Positions 34,205 through 43,197 of a DNA stretch of 64,000 nucleotides are shown piece after piece; within the stretch, counting starts at the first letter, position 1; each line of letters starts with the position of its first letter. Origin of the DNA: Arcobacter suis CECT 7833 (GTDB taxonomy: Bacteria; Campylobacterota; Campylobacteria; Campylobacterales; Arcobacteraceae); contig NZ_CP032100.1 of assembly GCF_003544815.1 (NCBI RefSeq), forward strand, positions 1,302,001 to 1,366,000. Reading direction: 5' to 3'. The position numbers and the translations under genes are program-made. Below the pieces are notes generated by a model. It saw nothing but the letters and a program-made list of their open reading frames with translations, was not told where the DNA came from and made no database searches.

Positions 34205-36172
34205 TTAGCTAATAATTCCATCAATTTTCAGTAAAGAATCTATATTTGGTTCTCTTTGTGCAAAATTGAAAAATAACTTGTCCATATCATATGAACCACC
34301 TTGGCTTAAAATAGTATCTCTATATTTTATTCCAAGTTCTTTATTAAAAATATTTCCTGAATCGATAAACATATAAAAAGCATCTGCACTTAAAACTTCT
34401 GCCCATTTATAAGAGTAATATCCAGCTGCATAACCACCACTAAATATATGAGAAAATCCATTTTGAAATTTATTATATTTTGGTGGAATCATTACTGCAA
34501 ATTCATTTCTAATAGAATCTAATAAGTCTTGTATTTCATTTTCAGTTTTGTATAGCTTTTGATATAGTTTAAAGTCAAACAATGCAAATTCAACTTGTCT
34601 AAGAGTTGCCAATGAAGATTGGAAATTTTTTGCTTTTATGATTTTGTCAATTGCCTCATCATCTAAAACTTCTTTTGTAACATAATGTTTTGCAAATAGT
34701 TTTAAAACCTCTTTATCATAAGAAAAATACTCTAAAAATTGTGATGGGAACTCAACTGTATCCCAAGCAACTCCAGAAATTCCACTTACAAATGGTTCTT
34801 CAATTTTACTTAATAAATGATGTAATGCATGACCCATTTCATGGAATAAAGTTACAACATCAGAGTGTCTTAAAAGTGATGGTGTTTCATTAGTTGATTG
34901 TGGGAAGTTTCCTACAATATATGCTGTTGGAAGCTTTATTTCACCATCTGAAGTTCTGTAGTGTGAATGCCAGTTATTCATCCATGCACCACCTCTTTTA
35001 TCTTTTCTTGCTTCTAAATCTATATAAATTCTAGCAATTGTTTTACCATCTTCACTTAAATCATAAACTTTTACTTTTTCATCCCATGCAGGAGTATTTG
35101 CTTTTGTAAATTTAACATTAAACATTTGGTGTAAAAAGTCAAAGAAACCATTTAAAACCGATTGTTGTTCAAAATATGGTCTAAAATATTCTTCATCAAA
35201 ATCATATTGAGCCATTTTAAGTTTTTCAGAATAATATGACATATCAAAAGATTTAAAATCAGTTATGCCATCTTTTGCTGCTATTTCTTTTATCTCTTCT
35301 AATTCTTCTTTTGCCCTATTTTTAGCTTTACTTCCTAATTCTTCTAAAAATGAAATAACCTCTTCTTCTTTTGAAGCCATTTTTGTAGCAAGTGAATATT
35401 GTGCATAAGAGTCAAATCCTAAAATTTTTACTTTTTCATATTTTAACGATAATAACTCTTCAATAATTTTTCCATTTTCAGGAGCTTTTGTACAATAAGC
35501 TTTATAAATTTCTTCTCTTTTTTCTCTATTAGTTCCATATGTAATATATGCTAAATATGATGGCATTTGAAGAGTAAACTTATATTTTGTAACTCCCTCT
35601 TCTTCAAATTTTGCTAATTCTAAATCTGAAGTTGGAATCTCTTTTACATCTTCAAAATTATCAATAATCATTTCAAAAGCATTTGTAGCATTTAAAAGGT
35701 TTTGTGAAAACTTGTGAGATAGTTCACTAAGTCTTAAACTTATCTCTTCAAGTCTTTTCTTTTTGTTATTTTCTAAGTGACAACCTGATAGTTTAAAGTC
35801 TCTTATCTCATTTTCTAAAACTTTATTTTGTATATTATTTAAAGTACTTTGTTCTTTAAACTGTATATCTTTTAAAGATATATAAATACTTTCATTTTGA
35901 GAAATCTCAGTTTCATATTTAGAGATTACAGGGATACACTCTTCATATACTTTTGTAGTTATTTCTGAATTTTTAACAGAATCAATATGAAAGATTGGAG
36001 TTAAAAAATCATTAATACTCTCCCCTATTTCTTGAAATGGTAAAACAAAATTTTTGTAAGTTTTATTTTCTATTTCTAATAAATCAGCAATCTTTTTTCT
36101 ATTTTCATCTAATATGTTTTCTAATAACTCTTTTGAGTTTTCTAAATTTTCTAAATTAAATTCTTTGAACAT
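34205..36172 (-). CDS. M3-family oligopeptidase (oligopeptidase A / PrlC type)
   Basis: Cytoplasmic zinc metallopeptidase of 655 aa degrading short peptides. The catalytic motif HEMGHALHHLL (about 445-455) is the M3 HExGH signature; the downstream glutamate ligand is in the SGVAWDTVEFPSQFLE stretch. The C-terminal half (FSHIFSGGYAAGYYSYKWAEVLSADAFYMF) is strongly conserved in oligopeptidase A. AAAGGAAT lies upstream of the ATG on the minus strand. prmC precedes it by 14 nt in the same unit. Confidence 0.93.
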   Translation of the reverse strand: MFKEFNLENLENSKELLENILDENRKKIADLLEIENKTYKNFVLPFQEIGESINDFLTPIFHIDSVKNSEITTKVYEECIPVISKYETEISQNESIYISLKDIQFKEQSTLNNIQNKVLENEIRDFKLSGCHLENNKKKRLEEISLRLSELSHKFSQNLLNATNAFEMIIDNFEDVKEIPTSDLELAKFEEEGVTKYKFTLQMPSYLAYITYGTNREKREEIYKAYCTKAPENGKIIEELLSLKYEKVKILGFDSYAQYSLATKMASKEEEVISFLEELGSKAKNRAKEELEEIKEIAAKDGITDFKSFDMSYYSEKLKMAQYDFDEEYFRPYFEQQSVLNGFFDFLHQMFNVKFTKANTPAWDEKVKVYDLSEDGKTIARIYIDLEARKDKRGGAWMNNWHSHYRTSDGEIKLPTAYIVGNFPQSTNETPSLLRHSDVVTLFHEMGHALHHLLSKIEEPFVSGISGVAWDTVEFPSQFLEYFSYDKEVLKLFAKHYVTKEVLDDEAIDKIIKAKNFQSSLATLRQVEFALFDFKLYQKLYKTENEIQDLLDSIRNEFAVMIPPKYNKFQNGFSHIFSGGYAAGYYSYKWAEVLSADAFYMFIDSGNIFNKELGIKYRDTILSQGGSYDMDKLFFNFAQREPNIDSLLKIDGIIS

Positions 36173-36186
36173 TTTTATTCCTTTTT

Positions 36187-37014
36187 CTATATTTTAAATT
36201 TTAGAGTAAATCCTCTATCAAAACTTTCATAATCTTTATAAAAACTGTAAGACTCAATATTAAACTCTTTGAAATAGTTTTCCAAAGGAATTTTTTGATC
36301 ATATCCCATTTCACAAAGTAAATAAGGGATTTTTTTCTCACTTGTTTGTTTTATAATATCTTTTAAAAGTTCATCCCCAATATCTCCACCAAACAGAGCA
36401 TTTGATGGTTCATATTTTACATTTGTTGGAAGTTTATAATTATTTGCAATATATGGAGGGTTTGAAATGGTCATAAAAATATCATTTTCATTTATATTTT
36501 CATATAAATTACTCAATCTAAATTCTATTTTATTTTCAACACCATGTTTTATAGCATTTTGTTTTGCTAGCTCTATTGCTTTTTCATTTATATCAACTGC
36601 AATAATTTTTATATTTTCAATCAACATTGCAAGCATTACAGATATTATTCCACTGCCAGTTCCTATTTCTAAAACTTTTATTGGTTGTTTAATATCTTTT
36701 AATATTTCAACTGCATTTTCAACTAAAATTTCTGTTTCAGGTCGAGGAATTAAAACTCCTTCTTTTACAATAAACATCTCCCCATAAAATGAAGCCTTAT
36801 TTATAATGTATTCCAAAGGATAGTTAGTAGCTCTTTTTTTTACTAAAACTGCAAGTTCTTTTTCTTTTTCGAACTCAACATTGTAGTTTAGGTGTAGCCA
36901 GATTGTGTTTTTTTCTAAAAGATGTAACATCAATATTTCAACTTCTTTTGCTGGAATATGGGTTATAAGTTTTAGTTCATTTGTATATTTTCTTATTGTG
37001 TCTTTTATCGTCAT
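36187..37014 (-). CDS. prmC: Release-factor glutamine methyltransferase PrmC
   Basis: Methylates the GGQ glutamine of peptide release factors. The 275 residues show the SAM-binding motif VLEIGTGSGIISVMLA and the substrate motif NPPY (N at about 185, ISNPPYIANNY), plus LIPRPETEILVE upstream, which is diagnostic for PrmC/HemK. The N-terminal helical domain is present. It is encoded just upstream of the M3 peptidase and downstream of hemW. Confidence 0.94.
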   Translation of the reverse strand: MTIKDTIRKYTNELKLITHIPAKEVEILMLHLLEKNTIWLHLNYNVEFEKEKELAVLVKKRATNYPLEYIINKASFYGEMFIVKEGVLIPRPETEILVENAVEILKDIKQPIKVLEIGTGSGIISVMLAMLIENIKIIAVDINEKAIELAKQNAIKHGVENKIEFRLSNLYENINENDIFMTISNPPYIANNYKLPTNVKYEPSNALFGGDIGDELLKDIIKQTSEKKIPYLLCEMGYDQKIPLENYFKEFNIESYSFYKDYESFDRGFTLKFKI

Positions 37015-37066
37015 TTAGTTTTTACCTTTTAAAAGTTTGGATTATATTATAAGTTTGATTAATAGA

Positions 37067-38134
37067 TTAATCCAAAATATATAAGGCTAATTCATCAGAA
37101 AGTAAAAAGTTTTTGTTAAAAACTCTATTTTTTTCAATATAAACTTTGTCATATTGAATCAAATCATCAATTTTTTTCATTTCTTCTTCATTAAAAAGAG
37201 ATATTTCAACCCCATTTAAAGACCTAAAACCAAGTAGAATTTTTTCTGTTTTTACATCATCTAAATCAATTTTTTCCACATCAAAAAATAAAGGATTTTG
37301 TATATACTCTTCAATACTTTTAGAAGGATAATGTCTTTCTTGATTTACATATCCAACAGCTCCCGCTCCAACTCCTAAATACTCTTTATGTTGCCAATAA
37401 CCATAGTTGTGTTTTGACTCAGAAACTTTGTTTTTTGCAAAATTTGAAATCTCATATTGATGAAAACCATTTTTATTTATATAATCAAAAATTTCATAAG
37501 ATAACTCTTCATCATCAATTTTTACACTAGATCTATCAAAGAATTTTGTTCCCTCTTCTATTGTTAAAGAATAAGCACTTAAATGTGTAATTGGTAAAGA
37601 AAAAGCTGTATCGAAATCCTTTTTTAAACTTTCCATTGTATCATTTTGAACACCATAAATAATATCGCAATTAATCCCTTTAAATCCTATTTCTTTGGCA
37701 TTTTGTATAGCCTTTATAGCACTATTACTATTGTGTGCTCGACCTAAGAATTTTAGTTTATCATTATCAAAACTTTGTACTCCAAAACTTACACGATTTA
37801 CTCCTAAATTTTTCATACTTTCTAGCCATTCATAAGAAGCAGAATTTGGATTTGCTTCTGTAGTAATTTCTGCAAATTCTTCCAAATATGGTTTTATCAT
37901 TTCAAATATTTCTTCATATTCAAAAGCTTTAATTGTTGATGGAGTTCCACCACCTATGAACACTGTTTCTATTTTTTTATTATGTTTAATTACATAATTT
38001 TCAAGGTCGTTTTTTAGTTGTTTTTTTAATGCATTCATATATTCGTGTTTTAAGTGAAATCTATCTGTGTATGAATTAAAAGCGCAGTAAAAACATTTAC
38101 TGTCGCAAAAGGGAATGTGTATATATAAAAGCAA
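37067..38134 (-). CDS. hemW: HemW-like radical SAM haem chaperone
   Basis: A 355-aa radical SAM protein of the HemN/HemW group. The iron-sulfur motif is C10, C14, C17 (FCDSKCFYCAFNSY), followed by VFIGGGTPSTI and RVSFGVQSFDNDKLKFLGRAH. The shorter length and lack of a HemN N-terminal trip-wire favour HemW (haem insertion, formerly labelled a coproporphyrinogen oxidase) over HemN. The gene is divergent from rppH across a 55-bp gap. Confidence 0.88.
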   Translation of the reverse strand: MLLYIHIPFCDSKCFYCAFNSYTDRFHLKHEYMNALKKQLKNDLENYVIKHNKKIETVFIGGGTPSTIKAFEYEEIFEMIKPYLEEFAEITTEANPNSASYEWLESMKNLGVNRVSFGVQSFDNDKLKFLGRAHNSNSAIKAIQNAKEIGFKGINCDIIYGVQNDTMESLKKDFDTAFSLPITHLSAYSLTIEEGTKFFDRSSVKIDDEELSYEIFDYINKNGFHQYEISNFAKNKVSESKHNYGYWQHKEYLGVGAGAVGYVNQERHYPSKSIEEYIQNPLFFDVEKIDLDDVKTEKILLGFRSLNGVEISLFNEEEMKKIDDLIQYDKVYIEKNRVFNKNFLLSDELALYILD

Positions 38135-38189
38135 TTTTTAATCCTAGTTTTTGTAAAATATCTGGCTAATTATAAGGGAAAATATATTT

Positions 38190-38687
38190 ATGACTGATAA
38201 AAATGAAAACACAATTAACAACGAGAAAAAAAAATTTAGACCTAATGTAGCCGCAATTGTACTATCAGCAAAATATCCTCATAAATGTGAAATATTTATA
38301 GCCTCAAGAACTGACGTGGAGAATGCTTGGCAATTTCCTCAAGGGGGCATTGATGAGGGTGAATCATCAAAAGAAGCACTATTTAGAGAATTAGAAGAAG
38401 AAATCGGAACAAGGGATGTAGAAATCATAGCAGAATATCCAAGTTGGGTATCTTATGAGTTTCCCGCTGCCATTGCAAAAAGGATGTATCCTTACGATGG
38501 ACAAAGACAAAAATATTATTTAGTTAAACTTAAAAAAGGCGCTAGAATAAATATAAACACAGAGATTCCTGAATTTAGCGAATATAAATTTGTGCCTACT
38601 AAAAATATTTATGATTATATAACTTTTTTCAAACGAACTGTTTATAAGCAAGTTCTACAATATTTTAAAACTGAAGGTTATATTTAA
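38190..38687 (+). CDS. rppH: RNA pyrophosphohydrolase RppH
   Basis: Nudix hydrolase that removes 5' pyrophosphate from mRNA and starts decay. The 165 residues hold the nudix box GGIDEGESSKEALFRELEEEIGT (split: GGIDEGESSKEAL, FRELEEEIGT, about 50-72), and the RppH-type WQFPQGG before it and YPYDGQRQKYYLVKL after. The N-terminal extension (about 15 residues) is charged. AAGGG lies before the ATG. lysC follows 16 nt later. Confidence 0.93.
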   Translation: MTDKNENTINNEKKKFRPNVAAIVLSAKYPHKCEIFIASRTDVENAWQFPQGGIDEGESSKEALFRELEEEIGTRDVEIIAEYPSWVSYEFPAAIAKRMYPYDGQRQKYYLVKLKKGARININTEIPEFSEYKFVPTKNIYDYITFFKRTVYKQVLQYFKTEGYI

Positions 38688-38703
38688 AAAGGATAAAAAT
38701 TAG

Positions 38704-39915
38704 ATGTTAAAAGTACTTAAGTTTGGTGGAACAAGTGTTGGTACACTTGATAGAATTCAAAATGTTGCAAATATCATTAAAAAAATAAAAGACGAAGGTC
38801 ATGATGTTATTGCTGTTGTATCTGCAATGAGTGGAGAAACTAACAAATTAATAGAATATGCTGAATATTATTCAAAAACTCCAAAAGCAGATGAAATTGA
38901 TATGCTTTTAAGTTCAGGTGAAAGAGTTACTTCTGCACTTTTATCAATTGCATTAAATGAAATGGGATATAAAGCTACTTCTATGAGTGGAAGACAAGCT
39001 GGAATTATGACAGATAATGCCCATACAAAAGCAAGAATTGAATCAATTGATACAACTGAGATGAAAAAAGCAATTAAAGATGGAAATATTATCATTGTTG
39101 CTGGTTTTCAAGGTGTTGCACTAGATACATTAAGAGTTTCAACTCTTGGTCGTGGTGGTTCAGATTTAACTGCTGTTGCAATTGCTGGAGCTATTGAAGC
39201 CGATGTTTGTGAGATTTATACTGATGTTGATGGTATTTATACAACAGACCCTAGAATTGAACCAAAAGCAAAAAAACTAGACAAAATCTCTTATGACGAA
39301 ATGTTAGAATTAGCATCTTTAGGAGCAAAAGTTCTACAAAATAGATCAGTAGAAATGGCGAAAAAATTAAATGTAAATTTAGTATCAAGAAGTAGCTTCA
39401 CGCCAGAAGTTGAAGGTACATTAATAACAAAGGAAGAAAATATTATGGAAAAACCAATTGTAAGTGGAATCGCTTTAGATAAAAATCAAGTAAGAGTTGG
39501 AATGTATGGAGTTACTGATAAACCAGGAATTGCAGCTTCTATTTTTACTTCACTTGCAGATGAAAACATAAATGTTGATATGATTGTTCAAACAGTTGGT
39601 GTTGATGGTAAAACAGATTTAGATTTTACAATTCCTACTACTGATTTACAAATTTGTAAAAAAGTTATGGAAAAATTTAAAACTCAAGCTGAAAATATTG
39701 ATTATAACGAAGCTATTTGTAAAGTTTCAATTGTTGGTGTTGGTATGAAATCTCATACAGGTGTTGCTTCAAAAGCTTTCACTGCCCTTGCAAGTGAAAA
39801 TATTAATATTAGAATTATTTCAACAAGTGAAATTAAAATTTCTATGATTATTGATTTAAAATATGCAGAATTAGCTGTAAGAGCATTACATGATGCTTAT
39901 GCTTTGGATAAATAG
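38704..39915 (+). CDS. lysC: Aspartokinase
   Basis: First step of lysine, threonine, methionine and diaminopimelate synthesis. The 403 residues start with VLKFGGTSVGTLDRIQNVA, contain the kinase motifs VVSAMSGETNKLI and TLGRGGSDLTAVAIA, and end in two ACT domains (VRVGMYGVTDKPGIAASIF at about 261-279 and KVSIVGVGMKSHTGVASKAF at about 341-360), indicating feedback control. Aspartokinase is followed by hobA, holB and folP, an order typical of Campylobacterota. AAAGGAT precedes the ATG. Confidence 0.95.
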   Translation: MLKVLKFGGTSVGTLDRIQNVANIIKKIKDEGHDVIAVVSAMSGETNKLIEYAEYYSKTPKADEIDMLLSSGERVTSALLSIALNEMGYKATSMSGRQAGIMTDNAHTKARIESIDTTEMKKAIKDGNIIIVAGFQGVALDTLRVSTLGRGGSDLTAVAIAGAIEADVCEIYTDVDGIYTTDPRIEPKAKKLDKISYDEMLELASLGAKVLQNRSVEMAKKLNVNLVSRSSFTPEVEGTLITKEENIMEKPIVSGIALDKNQVRVGMYGVTDKPGIAASIFTSLADENINVDMIVQTVGVDGKTDLDFTIPTTDLQICKKVMEKFKTQAENIDYNEAICKVSIVGVGMKSHTGVASKAFTALASENINIRIISTSEIKISMIIDLKYAELAVRALHDAYALDK

Positions 39916-39917
39916 TA

Positions 39918-40469
39918 GTGCAAGAATTTTTAAATTGGACCGTTGATACAATCAGGGAAGATAGGTTAATATCTCCTTGGTTGGAAGAGAAAAAATATGA
40001 ATGGACACCATTAGTATCTAAAAATATTCATAATTTATTGGAAAGAGGATTTTCAATAATTGTTGTTACAGACAAAGAAAGAGAATGGTTTTTAGAATAT
40101 GTTTTAGGAAATATTAATTCTACAAAATTAAACAGACCTTTTTTGCCATATTATGATTTTAAATCTTTTTATAGATATATTGATACAGTTAAATCTGATG
40201 AAGATATTTCATATATAAAAGATATGTTAAGTATCTCTTTCCCAAATGGATATTGTTTTTGGTATATTGGAAGAAGTCAGGATGTAAGAGCAGTTATTCC
40301 AAAAGTATCTAAACACTCTTTTTTATGGTTGTTTGATGAAGAAAAACAAGATGCTTTTAATCTAAAATCAAATGATGAAGCTTTAGATATGAAACTTTTA
40401 CAAATGTTTAGATTATATAATAAATCAGTAAGTGCTTCTTTATTTGCTGAAATAAATGTAGAAAACTAA
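39918..40469 (+). CDS. hobA: DnaA-binding initiation factor HobA
   Basis: Campylobacterota-specific partner of DnaA that bridges DnaA domain I at the origin and is functionally like DiaA. The 183 residues match the family: FLNWTVDTIREDRLISPWLEEKKYEWTPLVSKNIHNLLERGFSIIVVTDKEREWFLEY. The small sugar-isomerase-like fold (ISFPNGYCFWYIGRS) is visible. GTG at 39918 is the start, 2 nt after the lysC stop. It lies before holB, so two replication genes are in the same operon. Confidence 0.92.
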   Translation: MQEFLNWTVDTIREDRLISPWLEEKKYEWTPLVSKNIHNLLERGFSIIVVTDKEREWFLEYVLGNINSTKLNRPFLPYYDFKSFYRYIDTVKSDEDISYIKDMLSISFPNGYCFWYIGRSQDVRAVIPKVSKHSFLWLFDEEKQDAFNLKSNDEALDMKLLQMFRLYNKSVSASLFAEINVEN

Positions 40470-40473
40470 TTTT

Positions 40474-41100
40474 ATGAATTTTATTGATTATTCGACTATT
40501 TTAATAGTTAATGATATTGAAATTACTTTATCTGAGTTATTACCAAACTACCCTATTCACTCAACAAGAATCATTAAAAATGAAGAAAAAGAAGAGTTTT
40601 TATTAATTCAAGCAACCCAAGCAATAAAAGAAGCTTATATTGCAAGTAGTGAAAAAAAATATATATTTTTATGTGGTTCAACTTTTAGAAAAGAAGCTCA
40701 AAATTCTTTATTAAAAATATTAGAAGAACCCCCTAAGAATGTTGTATTTATAATTATTACAAATTCAAAATCATCGCTATTACCAACAATTTATTCAAGA
40801 TTACCGTATAAATATCTAAAAAAGTCTATTTTAAAAAATGAATCTATTTTAGATATAAATAAATTAGATTTAAAAGATATTTACAATTTTTTAAAAGATA
40901 ATCAAAAAATTTCAAAAAATGAAGCAAAAGATATTGTTGAGTCTATTTTAATAAAAGTAAATAAACAAAAAATCAAATTATCTCATAAAGAACTTGATTT
41001 TTTCTCAAAATCTATAAAATTATTAGAATTAAATTCAAGACCTATAAATGTTCTAACTACCCTACTTTTATCAATGGCAAATCAAAAAAATAAACATTAA
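40474..41100 (+). CDS. holB: DNA polymerase III subunit delta'
   Basis: Clamp-loader subunit. The 208 residues contain the AAA+ region EEKEEFLLIQATQAIKEAYIASSEKKYIFLCGSTFRKEAQNSLLKILEEPPKNVVFIIITNSKSSLLPTIYSR, in which the QNSLLKILEEPP stretch and the sensor TIYSR are diagnostic. It is shorter than enterobacterial delta' and lacks the P-loop and zinc motif, as usual in this phylum. It is cotranscribed with hobA (4 nt) and folP (11 nt). Confidence 0.9.
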   Translation: MNFIDYSTILIVNDIEITLSELLPNYPIHSTRIIKNEEKEEFLLIQATQAIKEAYIASSEKKYIFLCGSTFRKEAQNSLLKILEEPPKNVVFIIITNSKSSLLPTIYSRLPYKYLKKSILKNESILDINKLDLKDIYNFLKDNQKISKNEAKDIVESILIKVNKQKIKLSHKELDFFSKSIKLLELNSRPINVLTTLLLSMANQKNKH

Positions 41101-41111
41101 AAAGGTTTTAT

Positions 41112-42251
41112 ATGCAAACATATAAAATATCATTAAATGATACAAAAAAATTTTATGAAAATTTAGGTTGTGATATTACTGGTATTTCAATTCTTTCAAA
41201 AAAATCAAAACTTCATACTTTATATATAAAAAATATGCATGTTGGAGCCGCTAATATTTTAAAACAAGATGCTTTATCTATTGGTGCAGATTTAGCAGTT
41301 CCAAGTGGTGTTATAATTGCCCGTGATAAATATGTAGATGCTGTATTAATTGGAACTACAAAACATTTTGAAACTTTAGCAAGAAAAGAGTTAGCTCAAC
41401 CTTTTGGTTTAAAAGAGTTAGCAAAATCTTTAAAAGATTATGTAAAAGAACATAATTTTAAAACAAAAATTATGGGTGTTTTAAATGCAAATGAAGACTC
41501 ATTTTTTAAAAATAGTAGATTTAATAATTCACAAGCCTCTTTAAAAATAGAAAAAATGATAGAAGATGGTGCAAATATTATAGATATTGGCGCTGTTTCA
41601 AGTAGACCTGGAAGTATTGCTGTTCCTGAAGATGTAGAACTTCAAAGAATAAAAGATATTGTTGATACTATTTATAAAAACAAATATTATGAAAAAGTAG
41701 ATTTTTCAATAGATTCTTATGCCCCAAAAGTTATAGATTATGTTTTAAATCATGGCTTTAAAATAGTAAATGATATTACAGGTCTAGAAAATGATGAAGT
41801 TTGTAAAATTGCTGCAAAGTATGATGCACAAGTCGTAATCATGCATATGCAAAATAATCCTACAAATATGCAACAAGAACCATATTATGAAAATGTGATT
41901 TTAGAAATAGATGAATATTTAAGAAATCAAATTGAAAAAGCCCAAAGTTTTGGAATAAAAGATATTGTTTTAGATGTTGGAATTGGATTTGGAAAAACAC
42001 TTGAACATAATTTATTACTTCTAAAAAATTTAGAACATTTTTCCCATTTTGGATATGAATTATTAATTGGGGCAAGTAGAAAATCAATGATAAATAAAAT
42101 AATTCCTACAGCTATTGAAGACAGACTTGCTGGAACTCTTGCAATTCATTTAGAATCAATTAGAAATGGAGCTTCAATTATTCGATGCCATGATGTAAAA
42201 GAGCATTTTCAAGCTATAAAAGTTTTTGAGGCAATAAACAGTATAAATTAA
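41112..42251 (+). CDS. folP: Dihydropteroate synthase with N-terminal extension
   Basis: Joins p-aminobenzoate to the pterin in folate synthesis, target of sulfonamides. The 379 residues have an unrelated N-terminal extension of about 110 aa (SLNDTKKFYENLGCDITG ... LAQPFGLKELAKSLKDYVK), then the DHPS barrel: IMGVLNANEDSFF (about 118-130), ANIIDIGAVSSRPGS, INDITGL, VIMHMQNNP, VLDVGIGFGKTLEHN and LLIGASRKSMI. The extension is shared by Campylobacterota FolP. The canonical NVTPDSF is changed to LNANEDSF, which is a family variation. Confidence 0.92.
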   Translation: MQTYKISLNDTKKFYENLGCDITGISILSKKSKLHTLYIKNMHVGAANILKQDALSIGADLAVPSGVIIARDKYVDAVLIGTTKHFETLARKELAQPFGLKELAKSLKDYVKEHNFKTKIMGVLNANEDSFFKNSRFNNSQASLKIEKMIEDGANIIDIGAVSSRPGSIAVPEDVELQRIKDIVDTIYKNKYYEKVDFSIDSYAPKVIDYVLNHGFKIVNDITGLENDEVCKIAAKYDAQVVIMHMQNNPTNMQQEPYYENVILEIDEYLRNQIEKAQSFGIKDIVLDVGIGFGKTLEHNLLLLKNLEHFSHFGYELLIGASRKSMINKIIPTAIEDRLAGTLAIHLESIRNGASIIRCHDVKEHFQAIKVFEAINSIN

Positions 42252-42254
42252 AAG

Positions 42255-42278
42255 GAGATACTAATTTTATAGTATCTC
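42255..42278 (-). terminator. Terminator at the folP/tyrA convergence
   Basis: Perfect 9-bp stem GAGATACTA / TAGTATCTC with a 6-nt loop containing the tyrA stop codon. On the minus strand it is followed by CTTTT, so it best serves tyrA, perhaps both genes. Confidence 0.65.
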
Positions 42279-43097
42279 ATGCAAAGTATTTGCTTTTTTC
42301 ATCCATTCTTCTAACTCTTCATAATTTTCATCTTCAACCATTTTTCTAGCACTTTGTAGTTGGCTTTCAAATAAATCTATTGAAGCTAAAAGATTTTTTC
42401 TATTTTGTTTGAAAATATCTCCCCACATTCGTGGACTTGATTTTGCAATTCTACTCATATCTTTAAATCCACCAGCAGCAAGCGCAATTATTGATTTTGG
42501 ATCTTCATGTCCCATAACTGTATTTGCAAGGGAAAAAGAAATAATATGGGGTAAATGTGAGATATAACAAGCATGAATATCATGTTGATTACTATCCATT
42601 ACAACTATTCTCATTCCGATTTCTTGAAAAATTCTAAATGCTTTATTTACATGTAAATTTCCATTATCTTCTAAATCACAAAAAACAACAGTTTTTCCTT
42701 CATATAAATCATCAATAGCAGCTTTGGGTCCTGATTTTTCAGTTCCTGTCATTGGATGAGCAGCGATGAAATTTTTTCTGATTTTTGTTGGAATACTTTT
42801 TACAATATACTCTTTTGTAGAACCCATATCAATAATAGTTGTATTTTCATCTATATCCAAAAAATCAGGAAACATACCAATTATTGCATCAACAGGAATT
42901 GCTAAAATAATAACATCAGAAACTTTTTTTAATGTTTCTAAATCTACTAATTCATCAACTAAATTTAATTCCAAAATATCTTTTTTATTTTTTTCACTAT
43001 TTGTAAAACCATAAACTTTTTTTGCAATACCATATCTTTTTACAGCTTTTGCCAAAGAACCACCCATTAGTCCTAAACCAATAATTCCAATATTCAA
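42267..43097 (-). CDS. tyrA: Prephenate dehydrogenase
   Basis: NAD-dependent step of tyrosine synthesis. The 276 residues start with a Rossmann motif IGIIGLGLMGGSLAKAVK and show VILAIPVDAIIGMFPDF, DMGSTKEYIVK, AAHPMTGTEKSGPKAA (the TyrA catalytic histidine region) and ISHLPHIISFSLAN. It lacks a fused chorismate mutase or ACT domain. It is on the minus strand, divergent from bamA. Confidence 0.94.
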   Translation of the reverse strand: MNIGIIGLGLMGGSLAKAVKRYGIAKKVYGFTNSEKNKKDILELNLVDELVDLETLKKVSDVIILAIPVDAIIGMFPDFLDIDENTTIIDMGSTKEYIVKSIPTKIRKNFIAAHPMTGTEKSGPKAAIDDLYEGKTVVFCDLEDNGNLHVNKAFRIFQEIGMRIVVMDSNQHDIHACYISHLPHIISFSLANTVMGHEDPKSIIALAAGGFKDMSRIAKSSPRMWGDIFKQNRKNLLASIDLFESQLQSARKMVEDENYEELEEWMKKANTLHEIL

Positions 43098-43197
43098 AAT
43101 ATAACCCTTCTAATTAATTGAAACAAGATTATATCTTAATATTTATATAAAGAATATTTAGCTATATTATTGACCTATAATGAAATTAAGGATAGTT